Source of the DNA: JAKZVK01 sp965248255
Lineage (GTDB): Bacteria > Acidobacteriota > Terriglobia > Bryobacterales > UBA6623
Direction: 5' to 3'
Assembly (NCBI GenBank): GCA_965248255.1
Contig: CBDFIW010000004.1
Span: forward strand, 1,116,001-1,180,000
DNA: 64,000 nucleotides
Translations under genes and position numbers: made by a program
Part shown: in pieces, positions 16,175 through 24,493 of the stretch
Layout: every line of letters begins with the position of its first letter
Numbering within the stretch: the first letter of the stretch is position 1
Notes under the pieces: model-generated
Databases searched by the model: none
Seen by the model: only the letters and a program-made list of their open reading frames with translations
Told to the model about the DNA's origin: nothing

Positions 16175-17401
16175 TCACCCCACGATGTCGCTGATGTCGA
16201 TCAGGTGCAGTTGCCGCCCCTGGTCCTTATGCGGCGAATCAATTACGATGCTCCGGCCGTCGGGGCTGACACGTGGGTGCGTGTCCACGCGCCATTCGCC
16301 CGTGTATTCCGACGGCGAATAGAATGCACCCAGCTCGACTTTGTGGTTGCTCGGCACATGGTAGAGGTAGACGCGCTGCATGCGGTTCCGGTCCGGGTAC
16401 GTGTCGTTAACGATCCATTCACCGCCGGGGAGGTAGGAGCAGTGACCGTCCTGGGTCATGGCATCCCTGCCAACCACATCAACCTTGTCGCCGCCCTCCT
16501 CGAAGAGGTAGAACCGCCGGCCGTAGCTCGGCTGCTCCGACCAGGCCAGAATATGTTTCGGATCACGCCAAATGAAATGCGACGTGAGGCCGTTGTCATC
16601 CACCACACGAACGTCCGAGCCGTCCGAGTTAGCTGTGATCATGCGCGTTAGCCGGTTGCCCTTGGGGTAGCGCCAGCGGTGCAGAGAGATAAACCTCGAT
16701 GCATCTGTATTGAACAGAAGATGATTGAAGTAATGCTTGATGTCTGTCTCGGCTCCCGAGATCGTCCCTAGGGAAGCGATTTCGGCCAGCGGCAAGATCA
16801 GATCTTGCTTACCGCTCTCGATGTCGACTCGGAACACGCCGGAGTTCTCCGGCGCCAGTTCGCCCGTGTTGGGGTCCGAAAGGCCCACATAACCGTAGCC
16901 GGGCCTCACGTCGTTCAGCCGCCGGAAGTCCGTGCTGACGGCGGTCTTGCCGTCAGGGCTCAGCGCGTAGATGGCGTGCGGAATCGTTCGCCTCTTGCCG
17001 GTTTCAACATCTAGAATGCGGCAGACGTAGCGGCCCCGTTCACGGTCGTTCCACAGGATCTTGTTCGCCGACCCGGGAATCCATTGCAGCATGCAGCCTT
17101 GTTGCCAGCACCAGGCACGGCTCTCGCCCAGTTCGATCCAGCGATCCCCGTCCTCCAGGTCGACCATCCCGATCTTGATCGCGTCATCGGGCTGCGGCGA
17201 GCGATGCTCGAATTCGACCTCCATCCCGAGCACATATCGTCCGCTCGGGTCGAACTCCAGCTTGTCGTAGTAGCCGAACCAGTGGTGCTTGGGCCCTCGC
17301 GTGATCACGCGCACAGGGGCCCCGGTTGCGCCCAACGGCGAAGCGGCACAAAGCCCTGCCCCCGCGATCGCTTTTCCAAACTGACGCCGCGAAAATTTCA
17401 T
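16175..17401 (-). CDS. Tat-exported beta-propeller (TolB-like) protein
   Basis: A 408-aa protein with a twin-arginine leader (MKFSRRQFGKAIAGAGL, then a hydrophobic Ala-rich stretch). It is followed by repeated beta-propeller strands carrying YDKLEFDPSGRYVLGME, ALSPDGKTAVSTDF and PRVSPDGRSIVIDSPH. Such proteins are often annotated as TolB-like or oligogalacturonate-lyase-like. A catalytic role cannot be shown. His residues in HHWFGYYDK and DGHCSYLPGG are conserved-looking. The open frame continues to 17524, but that upstream part is MITE copy B, so ATG 17401 is chosen. Confidence 0.75.
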   Translation of the reverse strand: MKFSRRQFGKAIAGAGLCAASPLGATGAPVRVITRGPKHHWFGYYDKLEFDPSGRYVLGMEVEFEHRSPQPDDAIKIGMVDLEDGDRWIELGESRAWCWQQGCMLQWIPGSANKILWNDRERGRYVCRILDVETGKRRTIPHAIYALSPDGKTAVSTDFRRLNDVRPGYGYVGLSDPNTGELAPENSGVFRVDIESGKQDLILPLAEIASLGTISGAETDIKHYFNHLLFNTDASRFISLHRWRYPKGNRLTRMITANSDGSDVRVVDDNGLTSHFIWRDPKHILAWSEQPSYGRRFYLFEEGGDKVDVVGRDAMTQDGHCSYLPGGEWIVNDTYPDRNRMQRVYLYHVPSNHKVELGAFYSPSEYTGEWRVDTHPRVSPDGRSIVIDSPHKDQGRQLHLIDISDIVG

Positions 17402-17410
17402 CACAGGATG

Positions 17411-17566
17411 TAGCGTAAGGCTCCAGCCTTGCCGAGTCTCGATTCTTGGAGACTCAAGACAGCAAACGACCGGGCACCCGCTATTGACCGCAAACCTGAG
17501 GACCGAGGAATCGGTTCTCGGCAAGCCGGAGGCTTACGCCACATGGATTCCGACTTGTCGGTCTGA
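17411..17566. repeat. MITE-like element, copy B
   Basis: The same family as the element at 15043, in opposite orientation. It shows GTAAGGCTCCAGCCTTGCCG at the left end and CTCGGCAAGCCGGAGGCTTA at the right end, with the inner words TCTCGATTCTTGGAGA and GACCGAGGAATCGGTT. The flanking word CCGACTTGTCGG is shared with the flank of copy A, suggesting the true element is slightly longer. Confidence 0.78.
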
Positions 17567-17607
17567 GGTAGGGCACGTCACGAGCCGGTGCCGCGACTCG
17601 AAGTCCT

Positions 17608-18825
17608 TCACCCGGATCGAATCTTCCGCGCCCGTTCGTCGTAGACGACAGTCCGGCCCCGCACCAAGCTCTCGTCCGCCATGATCACCGCAACCGAGTG
17701 CGCGTACCCGGCCTCAATCGGCGCATGGGGCTCTTGTCGCGACCGTAAACACTCGAGCCAATTCAGCATGTGCGGAGTAGATTCCACCTCCGCAATGGCC
17801 GCACCCTCCGCAATCCGGTCTTCCTCCTGCGACTTCTCCCCGCTGATCAGAAACGGCTTGCCCCAACGCGTCGCATCCATCACGCCCCGCGTCCCGAAAA
17901 ACTTCAGGTAGTTGTTGTCCGCGATCCCGTACATGGTGCAGTAGCGGACCAGGAAGCCGTCGGGGTATTCGAGTACGGTCTCGACCGAGTCGGGCGCCGT
18001 TCTCCGGTCTTTCCATCGATACGTACCGCCCATGGTCATCACACGCTTGGGCGTTGCCGCACCGGTGATGTAGTGCACCAGGTCGATGAAGTGAACCATC
18101 AAATTGCTGTGCGGCCCGCGCGAGAACTCGCGATAGCCGAACCACGCCGCGTATTGGTCGGCATCCCAAGGCCGGTATTTGCGGTGCATCAGAAACGCCC
18201 GCCAGTTCGTATCGGATTCGGCGATGGTCCGCTCCCCGTAGCGGTGCCAATACGGACGGTAGCCGTTGCGGGATTGCTCGATCTTGAAGATCTTCCCCAG
18301 GCCCCCCGACTGCACGAACTCGCGCCCCGCTTTCGAGGAGGCAAAGCTGCGTACTTGCGTTCCCATCTGGACAACCCGGTCGGAACGCTTCACGGTATCC
18401 ACGGCCCGGCGCAACTCCTTCATGCTCATCGCGAGCGGCTTTTCGACGTAGGCGTCCTTGCCGGCATGAATGGCGTCGATCAGTTGGGTGCAGTGTTGGT
18501 GGTCCGGGGTCCCGATAACGACCGCATCGATCTCGGGCAGCCGAAGCAGCTCTTCATACATCTCGATTTGCTGGGGTTCGGCGGACGACTCTTGCCTCAC
18601 GTCGGAGGCGGCTTTCTCACGCTGTCGCCGCCAGATGTCACAGACCACGCGTACCTCGACGTTGGTCTGCTCCTGGTATTTGAGAACCTCCCGCAGCAGG
18701 TTGCGCCTGCCGCAACCAATAATGCCAATGCCGATCCGGTCGTTCGCGCCGACGACACGTCCCGCGCGGGCGGCACTCACGCTGGACGCCACAACCGATG
18801 CCGCCATGAATTCCCGTCGAGTCAT
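17608..18825 (-). CDS. Exported Gfo/Idh/MocA-family oxidoreductase
   Basis: A 405-aa NAD(P)-dependent oxidoreductase. It has a Tat-type leader (MTRREFMAASVVASSVSAA), then a Rossmann motif IGIGIIGCGRRN, and the catalytic-lysine motif EKPLAMS. The C-terminal domain has the family's NLMVHFIDLVHYITG and PDGFLVRYCTMYGIAD pieces. The ATG at 18825 has GGAGGTGAAAAG directly upstream; the longer frame to 18924 is rejected. Members act on sugars, inositol and derivatives; Tat export suggests the cofactor is loaded before export. It is a lone gene between the propeller gene and sua5. Confidence 0.88.
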   Translation of the reverse strand: MTRREFMAASVVASSVSAARAGRVVGANDRIGIGIIGCGRRNLLREVLKYQEQTNVEVRVVCDIWRRQREKAASDVRQESSAEPQQIEMYEELLRLPEIDAVVIGTPDHQHCTQLIDAIHAGKDAYVEKPLAMSMKELRRAVDTVKRSDRVVQMGTQVRSFASSKAGREFVQSGGLGKIFKIEQSRNGYRPYWHRYGERTIAESDTNWRAFLMHRKYRPWDADQYAAWFGYREFSRGPHSNLMVHFIDLVHYITGAATPKRVMTMGGTYRWKDRRTAPDSVETVLEYPDGFLVRYCTMYGIADNNYLKFFGTRGVMDATRWGKPFLISGEKSQEEDRIAEGAAIAEVESTPHMLNWLECLRSRQEPHAPIEAGYAHSVAVIMADESLVRGRTVVYDERARKIRSG

Positions 18826-19091
18826 CTTTTCACCTCCGAGGGCTTGCTCAGGTATTGCCATCCTATCACCCCGTGCCGCTTCGACCACTCCCGGCGAAGA
18901 CAGACGAATCGAGCTCCCCGCCACGGGTCCTCGGCGGCATGTTTCACTCTAGTGTCGTGTTCCTCCGACTGACCGCCGAAGAGGATGAGCGGACCGCCGC
19001 GAAGCAAGGTGGATCGCCACTCCGTCCATTGACCTGACACCCAGGTCACTCAAGCCCCACGATCGCGGCAAGCCGGCCCTGGCCACATCGC

Positions 19092-19805
19092 TCAGGACCG
19101 CAAGGCGTCCTGGATGGCGGCTTGGGGAACGGCGCCGTGGCGGATGAGCTTCCAGTCCGGGTCGGTGATGTCGACGGTAGTGGCGCCGGAGCCCGCGACG
19201 GCGCCGGCGTCAAGGATGAGGTCGACGCGACCATCCATCTGGCCCAGTACTTCGAAGCCGCTGCGGCAAGTCGGCTCGCCCGAGCGGTTGGCGCTCGTAG
19301 CGATGATAGGCATCTCGAGCATCTCGATCAGCCGGTTGGGCACGACGGCCGGGCTTTGCCGCACGGCGAGCCTGCCGGTGTGCCCTGTGACTTTGAGCGG
19401 CAACAGAGGCGAGGCGGGCACGATGATCGTGAGCGGACCGGGCCAGAAACGCCGGGCCAGTAAATAGAAACGTGCGCTCAAGTGGGCCGCGTAGTCTTCC
19501 GCCATCGGCAGCGAGTCCACGAGAATGGGCAACGACCGGTGAAGTTCACGTCCTTTCGCGGCGTATACGGACGCCACCGCCCGCAAGCTGAAGGGATCGG
19601 CGACCATCACATAGAGCGTGTCCGTGGGTACGGCCACCACCTTGCCCGCGCGGATGGCTTCGGCCGCCTGTTGGATCGCCAAGTCGTCGGGTGTGTCCGC
19701 GGAGATCTCTGTCAGGTGGGTGTGCAAAGTCCCTCGATGGTCCGTCGCTTCGCGTGTGTAGGGCAGGGCTGCTGCGGCCCTGCCCGAGCGCGAGGAACAT
19801 TTCAC
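19092..19805 (-). CDS. Threonylcarbamoyl-AMP synthase (Sua5/YrdC family)
   Basis: A 237-aa YrdC-domain protein that makes threonylcarbamoyl-AMP from threonine, bicarbonate and ATP for t6A modification of ANN-decoding tRNAs. Visible features are AGKVVAVPTDTLYVM, the K-x-R type motif AAKGRELHRSLPILV, FWPGPLTIIV, and the late IIATSANRSGEPTC segment. It lacks the extra Sua5 C-terminal domain, so it is the short TsaC/YwlC form. The first 25-30 residues have no family similarity, and a TTG (LHTHLTEIS) is a plausible later start. Confidence 0.87.
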   Translation of the reverse strand: MKCSSRSGRAAAALPYTREATDHRGTLHTHLTEISADTPDDLAIQQAAEAIRAGKVVAVPTDTLYVMVADPFSLRAVASVYAAKGRELHRSLPILVDSLPMAEDYAAHLSARFYLLARRFWPGPLTIIVPASPLLPLKVTGHTGRLAVRQSPAVVPNRLIEMLEMPIIATSANRSGEPTCRSGFEVLGQMDGRVDLILDAGAVAGSGATTVDITDPDWKLIRHGAVPQAAIQDALRS

Positions 19806-20189
19806 CGCCGCGCCCCTAGCGACGCTGGGGCGAACGTCGGGTAGGAACAGCTACGGAGTCGACCTTAATCCGGATTCTACCGCAGCAGATCAGCCAACCT
19901 TCAACGGCAAGGTACGCGAATCGTGATTGTATCGCCGGGAGCCGCGCGGGCAGGACAAGCGTGACAGCGGTCGTTGTGTTCAGTGGGACCGGCGAGGGGA
20001 GTCGTATCCGACCGGGCTACCCGCCGTGATGTGGTAGGGTGACTTCGTTCACCTCGTGAGAATGAACGCGCCGGCCGACTCTGAAGTGTTTCTGGAAGTC
20101 GCGGAGCTGTTTCGGACGGCGGCAGTCGATCTCGAAACCCTCCCTTTGCTATTCCACCTTCAGAGAATCTTCAGAGTGGTCTGCTGAGG
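19806..20189. other. Spacer between divergent sua5-like and PAP2 genes
   Basis: No convincing gene is seen. A 41-codon frame at 20062-20187 (start MNAPADSEVFLEVAELF) ends 2 nt before the PAP2 start. It has no recognisable family and is not called. Confidence 0.4.
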
Positions 20190-21002
20190 TTGGAACTAGT
20201 CAACGTGACCCGATTCTTCCTGGAGTCCGCCGTGGCGTTCCGCTGCGGACTTGGTACGCTCGCGCTGCTCACGGGTCTTCTGATCCATGGACTGCAGCCG
20301 CTTTACGCACAGCCTGCAAGCGTACCCGAAGGCGCCCCTCCGGTCAAAGAATTCCCGAAGGATGTGGCGCGTGGTTTCCTCGACCTGTGGTCTGGAGACA
20401 ACCTACCTGTGCTCCTCGTCGGGAGCGGCGTCGCGGCGGCAGCCATTCCCGCCGACGACCCGGTCACGGATTACTTCCAAGACACGTCGCGATGGCGGGG
20501 CTTTGACGGTGTGGGAACACAGATCGGTAAATCACAGTTTCTTGGCCCCGCGATCGGCCTTTCCTTCCTTGCGAGCAGAATGACGGACAACTCCGATTAT
20601 CAAAGGTTTACATATTCGCTGGCGCAAGGGTTTGTTATCACGAACACCCTGACGGGCGGGATCAAGGTTGTCAGTGGAAGGGAGCGGCCGGACGGGACAA
20701 GCAATCTATCATTCCCCTCAGGACACACCTCCAATTCGTTCGTGTGGGCGACGGTCGTCTCGCGGCACTACGGCTGGAAGGCAGGCGTGCCTGCCTATCT
20801 GCTGGCCGGCTATGTCGGGGCGAGCCGCCTGAAGAGTCGGAAGCACCATCTTACAGACGTGATTGCTGGAGCCACGCTCGGATACATCGTCGGCCGAACC
20901 GTCACTAGAGACAGCAACCGCGACAGAAGCCGAGTTCGATTGGGCGTGTCAGTACCACCCGGCGGAGGGGCCGCCCTGAACCTTGGCATTCGCGTGTGGT
21001 GA
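20190..21002 (+). CDS. Secreted/periplasmic PAP2-family phosphatase
   Basis: A 270-aa type-2 phosphatidic acid phosphatase/acid phosphatase. All three catalytic motifs are present: KVVSGRERP (KX6RP), PSGH, and SRLKSRKHHLTD (SRX5HX3D). A signal peptide (ALLTGLLIHGLQPLYAQP) precedes a region with few long hydrophobic helices, so it may be a soluble periplasmic or outer-membrane-associated phosphatase rather than the six-helix lipid form. The 5' start is TTG at 20190; GTG at 20205 is an alternative. The C-terminus (SVPPGGGAALNLGIRVW) has the aromatic final residue seen in outer-membrane proteins. Confidence 0.86.
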   Translation: MELVNVTRFFLESAVAFRCGLGTLALLTGLLIHGLQPLYAQPASVPEGAPPVKEFPKDVARGFLDLWSGDNLPVLLVGSGVAAAAIPADDPVTDYFQDTSRWRGFDGVGTQIGKSQFLGPAIGLSFLASRMTDNSDYQRFTYSLAQGFVITNTLTGGIKVVSGRERPDGTSNLSFPSGHTSNSFVWATVVSRHYGWKAGVPAYLLAGYVGASRLKSRKHHLTDVIAGATLGYIVGRTVTRDSNRDRSRVRLGVSVPPGGGAALNLGIRVW

Positions 21003-21148
21003 AAACCGTGCGCCGGCCGTCTCGGCAACCCGCCCCAGGCCCCGTTTTTCTGGCCGGCTCCAATTGCAACCAAGACGACGGCGGGACTCCCGAAGACGTG
21101 TAGTGGATTGATTCGAACCAGTGTTGCAGACCCGAAGCGTGGCTAACC

Positions 21149-22552
21149 CTAGAACGGGGGCGACTCGCCCTCGTCGGGCAGGTCTTCGCCGATGTCTTGG
21201 GCGAGGTTTTCGAACTTGACGTATTGACCGATGAACGCGAGCTTGATGCGGCCGGTCGGGCCGTTGCGCTGCTTGGCGAGGAGCAGCTCGGCGACGCCTT
21301 GCAGGTCCTCGCGGTCCGGCTTGTAGACCTCTTCGCGGAAGATGAATCCAACGAGATCAGCGTCCTGCTCGATCGAGCCGCTCTCGCGCAGGTCGCTCAA
21401 CTGCGGACGGTGGTCGCCGGGCCGTGTCTCGGGCGCGCGGCTGAGCTGCGACAGGGCGATGACAGGGATGTTCAGGTCCTTCGCCAGCAGCTTGAGCCCG
21501 CGCGTCATCGCCGAGATCTCCTGCGTGCGGTTGTCGAAGCGGCCCTTTGAGGCCAGCAACTGGAGATAGTCGACGATGACAAGCCCGAGGCCGTGTTCGG
21601 ATTGCAGGCGCCGGCACTTGGCGCTGATGTCCAGGATGTTGGTGTCGGCCGAGTCGTCGATGTGAATCTTGCTCTCGACCAGTTGATTGAGGGCCTGGTG
21701 GAGACGACGTCGCTCCTCCTGGTTCAGATAGCCGCCGCGGAAGCGATGGCTGTCCACTCGGGCCGTCGAACAGAGCAGACGCGTTAACAGCGATTCGTTC
21801 GACATCTCAAGCGAGAAGACCGCCACCGGTAGGGCCGGCTTGTCGGGCATGGCGGTGCCGACGTGTTGCGCGATGTTGAGGGCCAAGGCGGTCTTACCCA
21901 TCGAGGGACGCGCCGCGATCACGATCAACTCGCCGGCGTGGAGCCCCGTGGTCATCTCGTCGAACTTCAAGAACGGCGTCGAGAGACCCCGAACCCTTTT
22001 GCTCGGATCGAGGAACGCCCCGATCCCGCCCGTGAAGCCCTCGACGATCTGGCGCGGGTTCGAGAAGCCGGAGCGCAACTGGGCGTCGCCGACCTTCATG
22101 ATCGACGACTCCGCCTCGGCCAACAGGTCGTCGATCTCTTCGCCGCCCTCGATGCACTGCGAGATGATGTCGTTCGCCGTGTGCACGAGCTGCCGCATCA
22201 GCGACTTGTCTTTGACGATCTTGATGTAGCTGTCGATGCTCGACAGCCGCGGCATGCCGCCGCTCAAAGACGCGATGTAGGCGACGCCGTCGCAGGATTG
22301 GAGTTGATCGTTCTTCGACAGCTCTTCGACGAGAGTGAGATCTTCGATGGTCACGCCGCGCGCATGCAGCTCTTCCATGCGCAGAAGGATGCGGCGGTGC
22401 TTTTCGATCGCGAAGTCAGACGGGTCGAGCCGGCCGGCCACTTGGGGGAAAAGGCTGTCGTCGAGCAGAATCGAGCCGAGCACGAATCGCTCGGCTTCAA
22501 CGTTGGTGGGCAGCCCTTTTTCCAGGGCCAGTGCGGTTGCGCTAGCAGCCAT
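21149..22552 (-). CDS. dnaB: Replicative DNA helicase DnaB
   Basis: A 467-aa RecA-type hexameric helicase that unwinds DNA ahead of the replication fork. The N-terminal DnaB domain starts at LPTNVEAERFVLGSILLDD. The Walker A motif ARPSMGKT has Lys220. The Walker B region is LGLVIVDYLQLL. Further motifs are LSQLSRAPE and LRESGSIEQDADLVGFIFRE. The C-terminal GRIKLAFIGQYVKFENLA is the family's arginine-finger-side end. Length and motifs are complete; no intein is present. It is encoded alone on the minus strand, divergent from the NtrC-type regulator. Confidence 0.97.
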   Translation of the reverse strand: MAASATALALEKGLPTNVEAERFVLGSILLDDSLFPQVAGRLDPSDFAIEKHRRILLRMEELHARGVTIEDLTLVEELSKNDQLQSCDGVAYIASLSGGMPRLSSIDSYIKIVKDKSLMRQLVHTANDIISQCIEGGEEIDDLLAEAESSIMKVGDAQLRSGFSNPRQIVEGFTGGIGAFLDPSKRVRGLSTPFLKFDEMTTGLHAGELIVIAARPSMGKTALALNIAQHVGTAMPDKPALPVAVFSLEMSNESLLTRLLCSTARVDSHRFRGGYLNQEERRRLHQALNQLVESKIHIDDSADTNILDISAKCRRLQSEHGLGLVIVDYLQLLASKGRFDNRTQEISAMTRGLKLLAKDLNIPVIALSQLSRAPETRPGDHRPQLSDLRESGSIEQDADLVGFIFREEVYKPDREDLQGVAELLLAKQRNGPTGRIKLAFIGQYVKFENLAQDIGEDLPDEGESPPF

Positions 22553-22907
22553 CGACGGCGAGGTTAAGGTTTGATGGTACGCGATGGTGACCTCCGCTCA
22601 ACCAGAAAAAGTTTCCCGTTTGGTTACAAGACGTTAGCCTGTGGACGCAAACCTCCGAACCCGCTCGCGCGCTTGTTCTTTCCGTGCAAGGCGTTACCCT
22701 GTGAATACACGTGTGGATCGGTCTGTTGACGAAAACCCGAGTGGCCAAAGCTATTGTCTACAAGAGCTTAGACACGTACGAAACATTCAGGTCGGAAAAT
22801 GTTTGCATGTATGCTATCACTTGGGCGAGCAAATGGCAAATGTGTGTAGTGGAGGTGGTCGAGAGGTGCACGACACGCGTGTCCGGGCGCGGCATGCTAC
22901 GCCCGGC
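22553..22907. other. AT-richer spacer between dnaB and the NtrC-type regulator
   Basis: About 350 bp, noticeably richer in A+T than its surroundings, with short open frames only. A few DnaA-box-like words (TTGTCTACA; TGTGGAT) occur, but none is an exact TTATCCACA, so no origin is claimed. Confidence 0.45.
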
Positions 22908-22913
22908 TAGAAT
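22908..22913 (+). promoter_or_regulatory. Candidate -10 box (TAGAAT) 8 nt before the regulator start
   Basis: TAGAAT lies 8 nt before ATG 22922, and no Shine-Dalgarno sequence is seen in between. The spacing would start the transcript at or within 2 nt of the ATG, implying a leaderless mRNA. Confidence 0.5.
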
Positions 22914-22921
22914 AAGAGTCG

Positions 22922-24319
22922 ATGCCCGAAGTGGAGATCTCCAGTCCGACCCGTGTGCTCATCGCGGACGACGAAGAGGACCAGCGTAACGGCTTGGCCA
23001 GCTTGGTTTCTTCGTGGGGATTCACTGTTGAAACCGCCGCGGATGGCCAGGAGGCGATCGAGAAGCTCACAGCCTTCCCGGCTCACGTGCTTGTCACTGA
23101 CCTCAACATGCCCCGCATGGACGGATTCCAACTGCTCGAAAAACTCGCAGTGGACGGGCCGGGACCCCCCGCCATCGTCCTCACTGCTTTCGGCAGCATC
23201 GAAAACGCGCTCAAGACGGTGCATGACTTGGGCGCTTTTTGGTTCCTCGAAAAACCCATTCAAGCCAGCGCGCTCAAAGAACTCTTGGCGCGGGCCGCGG
23301 CACAGGGAAAACTCGCCGAAGAAACTGACCGGCTGCAGCGCGAATTGAGTTTCAAAGGCGTTCTGGAGGACCTGGTCGGCCCGTCCGCCGCGATGCAGCA
23401 GGTCTTCTCGCTGATCCGCCAAGTAGCCGGCAGTAAAGCCGCCGTATTGCTCACCGGCGAAAGCGGTACCGGCAAGGAACTCGCCGCGCGTGCGATACAC
23501 AATCTGAGCCCGCGCAAAGAGGGCCCGTTCGTCGCTGTCAATTGCGCCGCACTGCCCGAAACGCTCATGGAAAGTGAGTTGTTCGGACACGAGAAGGGCG
23601 CCTTCACCGGGGCGCTCCAGCGGCGCTCGGGGTGCTTCGAGCTGGCGCACGGCGGTACGCTGCTGCTCGACGAGATCGGTGACATGCCCATCGGTACCCA
23701 GGCCAAACTGCTGAGGGTGCTCGAAGACTCGCGCGTGCGGCGTCTAGGCGGCAGCAGCGAGCTGGCGGTTGAAGTCCGCGTGATCGCCTCCACCAACAAG
23801 AACCTCGAAGAGGCTTTGCAGCAGAAACAGATGCGCCAGGACCTCTACTACCGTCTCAACGTATTCCACATTCATCTGCCTCCGCTGCGGGAACGGCCCG
23901 ACGACCTGCTGCCGACGGCCGAGGCCCTGCTACGCGATCTCAACAAGAAACATGACTGCCGGGTCGTCGATCTGCAGCCGGAAGTGATCGACAGCTTTCG
24001 CCGGCATCCGTGGCCCGGCAACGTGCGGGAACTGCGCAATGTGCTGGAGCGCGCGGTCATCCTGGCAGGGCAGGGCAGCATCCGGCCCGGCCATCTTGTC
24101 GGCGGCCTCGACGGAGGCGCCGAAACCGGAGTCGTTGAGCAGTCGTCCGATCCCAATGTCGTCTCAGTGCGTGTCGGGACGACCGTACGCGAGAGTGAGA
24201 AGGCGCTGATCCTCAAGACGCTCGAGCACACTTCGAACAACAAGACCCGCGCGGCGCGCATCCTCGACATCAGCCTGAAGACGCTGCATAACAAGCTCAA
24301 AGACTACAGCTCGCAGTGA
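22922..24319 (+). CDS. Sigma-54-dependent response regulator (NtrC family)
   Basis: A 465-aa protein with three domains. A receiver (residues about 10-125) has phospho-acceptor Asp60 in VTDLNMPRMDG and acidic pair DDEED at 16-20. A sigma-54 activator AAA+ domain (about 145-380) has Walker A GESGTGKE, the sigma-54 contact loop GAFTGA, Walker B GGTLLLDEIGD, and R-finger region RQDLYYRLNVFHI. A Fis-type helix-turn-helix lies at the C-terminus (TRAARILDISLKTLHNKLKDY). It activates transcription by RpoN polymerase when phosphorylated. The histidine kinase gene 174 bp downstream is the likely partner. Targets are unknown; the downstream pilM-type genes are candidates by position. Confidence 0.94.
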   Translation: MPEVEISSPTRVLIADDEEDQRNGLASLVSSWGFTVETAADGQEAIEKLTAFPAHVLVTDLNMPRMDGFQLLEKLAVDGPGPPAIVLTAFGSIENALKTVHDLGAFWFLEKPIQASALKELLARAAAQGKLAEETDRLQRELSFKGVLEDLVGPSAAMQQVFSLIRQVAGSKAAVLLTGESGTGKELAARAIHNLSPRKEGPFVAVNCAALPETLMESELFGHEKGAFTGALQRRSGCFELAHGGTLLLDEIGDMPIGTQAKLLRVLEDSRVRRLGGSSELAVEVRVIASTNKNLEEALQQKQMRQDLYYRLNVFHIHLPPLRERPDDLLPTAEALLRDLNKKHDCRVVDLQPEVIDSFRRHPWPGNVRELRNVLERAVILAGQGSIRPGHLVGGLDGGAETGVVEQSSDPNVVSVRVGTTVRESEKALILKTLEHTSNNKTRAARILDISLKTLHNKLKDYSSQ

Positions 24320-24402
24320 GCCAAGATGGCGGCCGGTCAGGATTTCGGGCACGGCGTGCCGGTGCTCCGACGTTGCGGACGAAGGTGGCCGGCTGGATGT
24401 GG

Positions 24403-24422
24403 GGGCGCAGCGCGCTGCGCCC
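24403..24422. other. Perfect 8-bp hairpin between regulator and kinase genes
   Basis: GGGCGCAG-CGCG-CTGCGCCC forms an 8-bp GC stem with a four-base loop. There is no following T-tract, so it is not a standard intrinsic terminator. It may attenuate expression of the kinase relative to the regulator. Confidence 0.45.
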
Positions 24423-24493
24423 GTGTTCGCGTGCTCAACGCAAACCTTGGTGCGGAAAGCTTGGCGACGCGGTTTCGCTGACAACTCTCCACT

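Noticed and set aside
17770..18972. 400-codon plus-strand open frame
   Set aside because: Antisense of the Gfo/Idh/MocA gene, which has clear motifs on the other strand.
20062..20187. 41-codon ORF just before the PAP2 gene
   Set aside because: No ribosome-binding site, no recognisable family and very short; cannot be supported.
21090..21140. tRNA-like GGTTCGAATC word on the minus strand
   Set aside because: The flanking bases do not form a T-stem and no cloverleaf can be built around it.
22553..22907. Possible replication origin near dnaB
   Set aside because: Only weak DnaA-box-like words, no cluster of TTATCCACA and no dnaA or dnaN nearby.
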